DNA of 37,151 nucleotides from Acutalibacter sp. (GTDB lineage Bacteria; Bacillota; Clostridia; Oscillospirales; Acutalibacteraceae): the NCBI GenBank assembly GCA_022511515.1, contig JAFLRP010000156.1:1-37151 (forward strand). Reading direction: 5' to 3'. This document shows positions 31,648 to 37,151 of this stretch, piece by piece (within the stretch, counting starts at the first letter, position 1; every line of letters starts with the position of its first letter). The notes under the pieces are model-generated. The model was given only the letters and a program-made list of their open reading frames with translations. It was not told the DNA's origin and did no database searches. The position numbers were made by a program, and so were the translations under genes.

Positions 31648-32907
31648 TCAAAGCTTTGCCGGGTCGGTCAAGTATCCCGTAATGGCGCTGGCGGCGGCAA
31701 CGGCCGGAGAGGCCAAAACCACCTCGGACTCGGGATGCCCCATGCGCCCCACAAAATTGCGGTTAGTGGTGGAAACAGCTCTCTCCCCCTCCGCCAAAAT
31801 ACCCATATACCCGCCGAGACACGGACCGCAGGTGGGCGTGCTGAACACAGCGCCGGCTTCGATAAAGATCTCCGCCAATCCTTCCCGGATACATTGGAGA
31901 TACACATTCTGGGTGGCGGGAATAACAATGCAGCGCACGCCCTTTGCCACCTTTTTGCCCTTCAAAATAGCGGCGGCGGCGCGCATATCCTCGATCCTGC
32001 CGTTGGTACAGGAGCCGATGACGCTCTGATCGATTTTTACGTCGCTTACCTCATCGATGGTCTTGGTATTCTCCGGGAGGTGGGGCATGGAAACGGTGGG
32101 ACGCAGGGCGGCGAGATCGATCTCTACCACGCGGGTGTATTTCGCGTCGGGGTCGGCCTCATACACCGCAATATTTCCCTGATAGCGGTCCTTGCAGTAT
32201 TCCAGAGTTTTCTCATCTACCGGGAAAATGCCGTTCTTTGCCCCGGCCTCGATGGCCATATTGGCGATAGTAAAGCGCTCGTCCATGGAGAGTGTGGAAC
32301 ATCCTTCTCCGGTGAATTCCAGAGATTGATACAGTGCGCCGTCCACACCGATTTCCCCAATCAAATGGAGAATCACATCCTTGCCGCTGGCAAAGCCGGT
32401 AAGCTTGTTTTTCAGAACCACTTTGATCGCAGAAGGAACCTTAAACCATGCTTTACCGGACATGAGTCCTGCCGCCATATCGGTGGAACCCACACCGGTG
32501 GAGAATGCGCCCAAGGCGCCGTATGTACAGGTGTGGGAATCTGCGCCGATAACGCAATCGCCCGGGCTGACCAGCCCCTTCTCCGGCAACAAGGCATGTT
32601 CTATGCCCATTTCCCCTACGTCAAAGAAATTGACAATGTCGTACTTGTTGGCAAACTGCCTCGTCTGCTTGCACTGCTGCGCCGCCTTGATGTCCTTATT
32701 GGGTACAAAGTGATCCAGTACCAGCGCTATTTTCGTGGGGTCGAACACTGAGGTTGCGCCGGCCCGCTCAAACTCGTTAATGGCCACCGGAGACGTGATG
32801 TCGTTGCCCAGTACCAGATCCAAATCGGTCTCGATAAGCTGTCCGGCTTCTACAAAATCCAACCCGGCGTGAGCCGCCAAAATCTTTTGGGTCATTGTCA
32901 TTGCCAT
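31648..32907 (-). CDS. leuC: 3-isopropylmalate dehydratase large subunit
   Basis: A 419-residue LeuC of the short HacA-like type, an aconitase-superfamily enzyme with a [4Fe-4S] cluster. The cluster cysteines are seen in [13 protein letters not shown] and [33 protein letters not shown] and the start [13 protein letters not shown] are also diagnostic. A consensus AGGAGG lies before the ATG. No leuA or leuB is in this window, so the rest of the pathway must be elsewhere. Confidence 0.94.
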   Translation of the reverse strand: MAMTMTQKILAAHAGLDFVEAGQLIETDLDLVLGNDITSPVAINEFERAGATSVFDPTKIALVLDHFVPNKDIKAAQQCKQTRQFANKYDIVNFFDVGEMGIEHALLPEKGLVSPGDCVIGADSHTCTYGALGAFSTGVGSTDMAAGLMSGKAWFKVPSAIKVVLKNKLTGFASGKDVILHLIGEIGVDGALYQSLEFTGEGCSTLSMDERFTIANMAIEAGAKNGIFPVDEKTLEYCKDRYQGNIAVYEADPDAKYTRVVEIDLAALRPTVSMPHLPENTKTIDEVSDVKIDQSVIGSCTNGRIEDMRAAAAILKGKKVAKGVRCIVIPATQNVYLQCIREGLAEIFIEAGAVFSTPTCGPCLGGYMGILAEGERAVSTTNRNFVGRMGHPESEVVLASPAVAAASAITGYLTDPAKL

Positions 32908-32948
32908 ATGGTCATTCCTCCTGTTTTTGCTGATAATTTCAGCGGCTC

Positions 32949-33716
32949 CTATTCCCCGGAAACGGGCTTTTCACCGGTCAAAAGCCGCTGGTAAAAAACG
33001 AGACTGTCCTGATAATATGCCATATCTTTTTCGTTCTTCTCAATGGAAGTGCCTTCCGCCTGCCGGAAAGAAAAGCGAAGCTCATGATAAAGCTGCTGCA
33101 GAGCTTCACTGCCGAAAGCGTCGGTCTCGCTTGTCACCGGCACAAAACCGGAAATCGCTTGAAACTCATCCCAGGGAAGCATGGCGTTTTCATAATCGAC
33201 AGCGTCGCTCGGCATAACGGAGCCGTCTGCGTATTGGAAAAAGCCGCTGAGGTCCGCCTTTACATATTCAAAGGCTTCCGCATTGTGAATGTAAATCATG
33301 CTTTCATTTGAGATAATATCCGCGGCAAACCGTGCTATTGCCGCCTGCTGCTGCTGAAAAGCATCGGAAGTGGACGGCATCGTAGTGGAAAACACGTAGC
33401 AAATGACATCCACCACCACTTGACCGTCGCCGTTTCGGTCATCGGCATATTGCTCCAAAACCCGCTCCAGTTCCTGCCGTCCGTTTTCCGGCATGGTGTA
33501 GGAAGTCATGAGCGCCACGGTGTAATCCGGCTTTGTCTTGCCCAAAATCGAATGCAGCAGACTGACAACCACAGCGCAAAGAAGCAGAGCCGCAATCAAG
33601 TGTCCCTTGTGGTAATACCACCAGTTTTTCCGCTTGTCCGCCGGCGTCTCCGCCCGAATGATATTGTCATGGATGGTATCTTCCCCGGCATTGTGCAGTA
33701 AGGTTTCTCTTGCCAT
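32949..33716 (-). CDS. One-helix membrane protein of unknown function
   Basis: A 255-residue protein I cannot assign. A charged cytoplasmic N-terminus is followed by one membrane helix (about residues 40-58, [19 protein letters not shown]). The outer domain begins with a beta-strand pattern ([16 protein letters not shown]). It contains a calcium-loop-like [13 protein letters not shown] (about residues 92-104) and a helical C-terminus ending in a coiled stretch. Similar one-helix proteins with a DxNxDGQ loop occur widely in Clostridia without known roles. AAAGGTGA precedes the ATG. It lies between the FNT gene and leuC on the same strand and may be cotranscribed with either. Confidence 0.8.
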   Translation of the reverse strand: MARETLLHNAGEDTIHDNIIRAETPADKRKNWWYYHKGHLIAALLLCAVVVSLLHSILGKTKPDYTVALMTSYTMPENGRQELERVLEQYADDRNGDGQVVVDVICYVFSTTMPSTSDAFQQQQAAIARFAADIISNESMIYIHNAEAFEYVKADLSGFFQYADGSVMPSDAVDYENAMLPWDEFQAISGFVPVTSETDAFGSEALQQLYHELRFSFRQAEGTSIEKNEKDMAYYQDSLVFYQRLLTGEKPVSGE

Positions 33717-33744
33717 AGCGCATCACCTTTCTCAAACTACAGAT

Positions 33745-34359
33745 TCATTTATTGTCCTTGCTTTTAGCCGCCAAGCGGGCCGCAATAGCCCCCACGCTGT
33801 TGGCGGCGGAGACCATCAGTAAAAACAGCATGATTTGGGGCAGTTCCCCCACAGAGGATATCCCGAACACGCAATAGCACATATCCGCAATGCTGTGTTC
33901 AAAGCCGCATAGAATGAACACTGACACGCAGAGGAAAAGCCCGATTACCTTTCCAAAACCATGGGCATTGGCACGGTAATTTTCCACTGCGGCATACATG
34001 AGTATCCCGCAGAAGAAACCGAGAATCAGCACGGAAGGCCAGTCCAGTGAGAGCTTTGCCGACAGCATCTCAGCGGCGGCAGTGTGCAGGGCGGGCTTTG
34101 CCAAGCGGATCAGCCCGGAGCCAACGATGCAGCCCAGCAGATTGCCCAGCCAGATCACAAGGCAGTTGGGATGATTTTTGTTGTCCAGCACATAGCCGAT
34201 TTTCCCGGTAAAGAGGTTCAAACCAAAGGAGCAGATCACAAAGAGTCCCACAGAAAACAGCAGTGCTCCCGCCACCTTGTTTTCACTGACCAAATAGACC
34301 GTAGCGCCGATACTGATGGCAAATCCCGCCGCTGCGGATTTCCGCAATACCTCTATCAT
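33745..34359 (-). CDS. Formate/nitrite transporter family channel, short form
   Basis: A 204-residue protein with about six membrane helices belonging to the FNT family of small-anion channels (formate, nitrite, hydrosulfide). The central-pore His lies in CGFEHSIADM, corresponding to the family motif GFEHxxANM with Asp in place of Asn. FTGKIGYVLD matches the family's cytoplasmic loop region. The usual FNT protein is 260-280 residues. Here the first cytoplasmic helix and tail are absent, and the protein starts directly at AAAGFAISIGATVYL. Substrate cannot be predicted. Confidence 0.85.
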   Translation of the reverse strand: MIEVLRKSAAAGFAISIGATVYLVSENKVAGALLFSVGLFVICSFGLNLFTGKIGYVLDNKNHPNCLVIWLGNLLGCIVGSGLIRLAKPALHTAAAEMLSAKLSLDWPSVLILGFFCGILMYAAVENYRANAHGFGKVIGLFLCVSVFILCGFEHSIADMCYCVFGISSVGELPQIMLFLLMVSAANSVGAIAARLAAKSKDNK

Positions 34360-34406
34360 TTCCCAATTCCTCGCAAATGAATGTTATTGTCGATATAGAT
34401 AGGTAT

Positions 34407-34435
34407 ATGATAGCACAAAATCGCCTGCTTTTCAA
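34407..34435 (-). promoter_or_regulatory. Promoter of the FNT-family gene
   Basis: Minus-strand TTGAAA (34435-34430), 17 bases, TATCAT (34412-34407). The -35 box lies in the loop of the terminator hairpin of the preceding gene cluster. Confidence 0.65.
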
Positions 34436-34444
34436 GTCAGGCGA
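34416..34444 (-). terminator. Terminator of the kinase-like gene cluster
   Basis: Minus-strand ATCGCCTG pairs with CAGGCGAT (8 bp) around a 9-base loop, followed by TTTTG. It overlaps the last codons of the kinase-like gene. Confidence 0.6.
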
Positions 34445-35208
34445 TTCAGGATTTCCTTTCTGACGGTTTCCCAATTACCGGCAGAAATGTCAAATATTTT
34501 GTATTCCTCCGAAAGGCCGCGCAAAACGGTCCTGTCGTTTTCATATCGGCTTTCCCAAAAACGAAATTGTTCCTCCGTGGGCACGTTCTGACCGCGGTCG
34601 CGGTGGGCCTTTTCCAGTTGTTTCCGGATATGATCGGTCTTGATGTAGAAAATGTGCCGTTTGATATCGCCTAAAGAATCCAGCAACGCCGTGATGTGGG
34701 GAACTGCCCCTTCCCCATCAACCCCATAGTTCCGCATCATGTCGTTGACGGGGTGGTGCAGCAGAGAACCGTCAAAAAGAAAGAAATCACAGCTTTCGTC
34801 CAATGTGGAAACCCACTGCCGCCAAACCTCCCGATAGGCGGCGGAATACTCTTCCAGCAGCACCAACTGCTTAGGCTTATAACAGAATTCGTGAAGGGTT
34901 AATTCGGACAGCAAGGGCTCTTCAAACAGAGGCATATCCTCATCAAAATACCGCACCAATTTCGCTTTTCCGGCAGGAGTCGTATTTGCCCGGATAGTAT
35001 CAACAGCCAAGGGATAGTCTCTGCAGAGCTTCTCATATTCTTCCGGCAAAAGATAGGCGGTGCAGTAAAAATCGATGGGGTTCGTGTAGTCGAACTCCAC
35101 GTAATCCCGGACGGAATAGCCCCGCTCCCGCAGGTCCTCCGCCAGCATCTTTACCATGGTGGATTTCCCCACACCGGATACGCCTTCGATAAACACAATT
35201 TCAGGCAA
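34432..35208 (-). CDS. P-loop kinase-like protein
   Basis: A 258-residue P-loop NTPase resembling nucleotide kinases. Walker A is GVSGVGKST, close to the N-terminus after strand EIVFIE. A second strand, FFLFDGSLLHHP, may supply the Walker B or substrate-site Asp. The AHRDRG region near residue 210 may be a lid. The substrate is unknown, and it is not a recognisable dTMP or adenylate kinase. I prefer the TTG start at 35208 because GGGGGAG lies 6 bases before it. A GTG at 35232 overlaps the upstream stop and is the alternative. Confidence 0.75.
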   Translation of the reverse strand: MPEIVFIEGVSGVGKSTMVKMLAEDLRERGYSVRDYVEFDYTNPIDFYCTAYLLPEEYEKLCRDYPLAVDTIRANTTPAGKAKLVRYFDEDMPLFEEPLLSELTLHEFCYKPKQLVLLEEYSAAYREVWRQWVSTLDESCDFFLFDGSLLHHPVNDMMRNYGVDGEGAVPHITALLDSLGDIKRHIFYIKTDHIRKQLEKAHRDRGQNVPTEEQFRFWESRYENDRTVLRGLSEEYKIFDISAGNWETVRKEILNRLT

Positions 35209-35228
35209 AAGACTCTCCCCCTTCAGAA

Positions 35229-35795
35229 TCACCGCTTGACAAAGGGAAATTTCCCCTCCAAAAAGTGACGGTATTCCGGCTGGTTCACCGCGTTTTCATA
35301 TTCCTTCGGCACGGTCCTTTGAATCCACTCTAACTGCGCTTGGCTGTTCTCCTCATACCGCAGGATCGTGATCAGCCCTGCCCGTTCCGCTTCCAAAATC
35401 GCTTCATAGGCGTCGGGAACAAATTCACAATGGGTGACCAAAGTCGGCTCCCGGGAAACGGCGGTATCCGGAATCTCCAAGGAAAAATCGGCGGCTTCTA
35501 TCTCCTCTGCAGAGTAGATGTATCCCGACACCCCCTGATAGGTATCTTTCAAAGCGTTGGGATAATATTCCTCAATGCGCTGGACACCGTCTTTGTTGAA
35601 GCCGTAAGGCCCCCACTTTGTCCATTTCCCGGAATGGACAAAGCCGGTTTCCTTGCAATATTTCTCCACCGCGTTGCTCAGGTACACCAGTACATTTTCC
35701 CGCTTTTTGGAAAAGTAGATCAGCGGTTCGTTATGATTGGAGATATGCGGCTCCAGTATTTTGATGCCCCCTACGGGCGAAGCGTGATAATACAT
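35229..35795 (-). CDS. Protein of unknown function with ART-like N-terminus
   Basis: A 188-residue protein I cannot assign with confidence. It begins MYYHASPVGGIKILEPHISN and continues with PLIYFSKKRENVLVYLSN. This layout (Y-H-x-S, a glycine, then a strand ending in YFS) recalls the first half of Arr-like ADP-ribosyltransferase folds. The remainder (VSGYIYSAEEIEAAD, EPTLVTHCEFVPDAYEAILE) is mixed alpha/beta. The ATG at 35795 starts 1 base after the GNAT gene stop. The frame is open upstream only as a shadow of that gene. It overlaps the kinase-like gene if that gene starts at its GTG. Confidence 0.7.
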   Translation of the reverse strand: MYYHASPVGGIKILEPHISNHNEPLIYFSKKRENVLVYLSNAVEKYCKETGFVHSGKWTKWGPYGFNKDGVQRIEEYYPNALKDTYQGVSGYIYSAEEIEAADFSLEIPDTAVSREPTLVTHCEFVPDAYEAILEAERAGLITILRYEENSQAQLEWIQRTVPKEYENAVNQPEYRHFLEGKFPFVKR

Positions 35796-35796
35796 C

Positions 35797-36348
35797 TTAC
35801 AACACCCCGTTTCTGTTCCATTGGAGAACGGTCTTGTACCCCAGTTTTTTGTACCAATCTGCCACATAAGTATAGTGAATATAGCTGTAGTCAAACCCTT
35901 CGTCCTTCAGGATTTGGGTCACTCGCTTGACCATGGTCAGACCGATGCCTTTGTCACGATACTCAGGAAGTGTTCCCACGCAGCCCGGACCGCCGACCTT
36001 TATCACCTGTCCGCCTGCGCTGTGCAGACCCAGATCATCCACCGTGCAGAAGCTGGCGATTTTCCCGTCGAGATAGCCGCAGTACACTCTTGTGGTTTCC
36101 TTGAAATACTGGGGCCAATCCTCGTCCACTTTTTCCACAGCCGCTTGCAGGTCTTTCAGGTTGTCCTCGAAAAAGCCAAAGGAGATGTTGTCCCCCAGCC
36201 ACTTCCCATATTTACGGGGATCGAACTCGCCGAGCGGCAAAATCATCTCGTCAAAGACGTATTCCTCCGGCATATCTCGAATACCGTCCTTTTCAAAAAA
36301 TCCCGGATGTAAAGACTGAAACAATTCGATATAGTCCTGTTTGATCAT
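35797..36348 (-). CDS. GNAT family N-acetyltransferase
   Basis: A 183-residue acetyl-CoA-dependent N-acetyltransferase. The acetyl-CoA pyrophosphate-binding segment is visible as VGGPGCVGTLPEYRDKGIGL, corresponding to strand 4 and the Q/RxxGxG/A loop. The usual C-terminal motif DWYKKLGYKTV, for the strand 5 tyrosine region, follows. The N-terminal third is helical and may form the acceptor site. The acceptor substrate is unknown. The ATG overlaps the stop of the upstream membrane-anchored protein as ATGA. Confidence 0.87.
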   Translation of the reverse strand: MIKQDYIELFQSLHPGFFEKDGIRDMPEEYVFDEMILPLGEFDPRKYGKWLGDNISFGFFEDNLKDLQAAVEKVDEDWPQYFKETTRVYCGYLDGKIASFCTVDDLGLHSAGGQVIKVGGPGCVGTLPEYRDKGIGLTMVKRVTQILKDEGFDYSYIHYTYVADWYKKLGYKTVLQWNRNGVL

Positions 36349-36830
36349 TGATTTTCCTCCAAGTCCCTTCCGTCGCCTGAAATGTATGGGATCAACTCAT
36401 AATCCAAATACTTGTATTTCCCGGCTGCCCAGTCTAAGATATCGGCATAATCTACGCCGTCCTCGCCGGTGTATGTCTGTCCGTTGATCGAAAGGTTCTT
36501 TTCGCCGAACAGCACCACAATCTCCTCGCCGTTCAACACCGCAGCTTTGGGATTGAAAACGAGCCGATAGACCCACTCCCCGCTGAATTCTTCCTCCGAG
36601 GGCTGCAACAGAAGGGAATCAAAGGTTCTCAGCGTTCCGATTTCACTGGTGATCAGCTTGTAGCCCGTGCCCCCGGCAAACTCCATGGTCGCGGCGGCCG
36701 CGTGTGAAACGCTGGGCCTTTCCGGTTCCCTTTCGGTCGGTTTCGCCAGTGTAAAACGCAAGATGACTGCAAGGACCACGATCAATATTCCGCCTATCAT
36801 CAGCGCCCACATTTTGCGCTTATTTTTCAT
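36345..36830 (-). CDS. Membrane-anchored protein of unknown function
   Basis: A 161-residue protein with a basic start (MKNKRKMW), one membrane helix (about residues 8-27, ALMIGGILIVVLAVILRF) and an outer domain. The outer domain has GTLRTFDSLLL, WVYRLVFNP and EIVVLFGEKNLSINGQTY. It does not match a family I know. It could be a small regulatory or substrate-sensing protein. The ATG at 36830 overlaps the end of the upstream acetyltransferase gene by 11 bases. Confidence 0.75.
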   Translation of the reverse strand: MKNKRKMWALMIGGILIVVLAVILRFTLAKPTEREPERPSVSHAAAATMEFAGGTGYKLITSEIGTLRTFDSLLLQPSEEEFSGEWVYRLVFNPKAAVLNGEEIVVLFGEKNLSINGQTYTGEDGVDYADILDWAAGKYKYLDYELIPYISGDGRDLEENQ

Positions 36831-37151
36831 TGCAAATGCCCCCGTCCAACACATATCTCATTTCCACCTGATTTTCTTCCACCTCGCCGGTTTCACGAAA
36901 TCCAAAGGAAGCGTACAGGTCTCTGGCAACAGAGTTCGACGATATGTAAGCCGTGTACACTTCCCTCACATGGAAACGCTCAACCAAAAATTGAACGGCC
37001 AGCCCCAGCGCTTCTCTGCCGTAGCCCCTGTTTTGATAGCGTTCATCGATCAGGAATTTCCACAGGGTGTACTGATTTTTCCGCTCGTAATACCCCAGCA
37101 TGACAAAGCCGACCATCACGCCGTCCGCATAGATGGCAAAGGGGTACGCCG
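36820..37151 (-). CDS. GNAT family acetyltransferase, N-terminus beyond window
   Basis: At least 109 residues are visible and the frame stays open to the window edge (AYPFAIYADG precedes the first internal Met), so the gene is cut at its 5' end. Acetyl-CoA loop RGYGREALGLAVQFL follows WKFLIDERYQN. The closing SNSVARDLYASFGFRETG is typical of spermidine/spermine-type GNATs (BltD/PaiA relatives). The acceptor is unknown. It is the first visible gene of the five-gene overlapping cluster. Confidence 0.88.
   Translation of the reverse strand, partial: AYPFAIYADGVMVGFVMLGYYERKNQYTLWKFLIDERYQNRGYGREALGLAVQFLVERFHVREVYTAYISSNSVARDLYASFGFRETGEVEENQVEMRYVLDGGICNEK

Overview
The window looks like chromosome of an anaerobic, endospore-forming Clostridia bacterium, most likely a gut Oscillospiraceae-type organism (relatives of Oscillibacter, Flavonifractor or Lawsonibacter). 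The reasons are a complete spoIIIAA-AH operon, a GerW/YtfJ gene next to scpAB, a four-cysteine L28, low-GC-Gram-positive promoters and ribosome binding sites in GC-rich coding DNA, and an elaborate peptide ABC transporter with an S-layer-homology wall protein. No transposase, phage gene or CRISPR array was seen. The taxonomic call is inference from gene content.

Layout. Positions 1-3.2 kb (minus): M50 protease, scpA, scpB, DUF2953 protein, gerW/ytfJ, then the first codons of an exported protein. A divergent rpmB (plus) follows and ends in two tandem terminators. Positions 3.7-8.4 kb (minus): one tightly packed transcription unit, nusB-xseA-xseB-ispA-rluA-phospholipase-C-like. It is preceded by a promoter and a ~200-nt structured leader with a terminator/antiterminator arrangement of unknown class. 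Positions 8.5-13.3 kb (minus): spoIIIAA to spoIIIAH, the mother-cell channel that supports the forespore. Positions 13.4-16.1 kb (minus): a Nudix hydrolase, a 234-bp stretch packed with seven hairpins, then galactose mutarotase and ROK glucokinase, with a palindromic operator candidate at the promoter. Position 16.2 kb: tRNA-Leu(UAA).

Positions 16.5-26.1 kb (plus): a five-gene oligopeptide-type ABC transporter cassette in which every component is remodelled. The binding protein appears circularly permuted: the segment that normally closes the C-terminus lies directly after the lipobox linker. The first permease has a ~270-residue outer loop. The OppD-like ATPase carries a ~225-residue charged, helix-rich insertion between Walker A and the Q-loop. 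The OppF-like ATPase ends in two added membrane helices. The last gene encodes a membrane-anchored, degenerate ApbE-like (FMN-transferase fold) protein. I consider this cassette the most interesting content of the window.

Positions 26.1-29.8 kb: a 66-residue gene (minus) and a 1082-residue secreted protein with MBG-like repeats, a Thr/Pro 36-bp minisatellite and three SLH domains. Positions 29.9-32.9 kb (minus): a sugar-phosphate isomerase/epimerase, a two-copy 40-bp repeat upstream of its promoter, and leuC-leuD. Positions 32.9-37.15 kb (minus): a one-helix membrane protein, a short formate/nitrite-transporter-family channel, and an overlapping cluster of a P-loop kinase-like protein, an unrecognised protein, two GNAT acetyltransferases (one cut by the window edge) and a membrane-anchored protein.

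Intergenic stretches longer than ~300 bases are rare. The only large one without a protein gene is 16324-16746, which holds the tRNA terminator and the promoter and leader of the ABC cassette.
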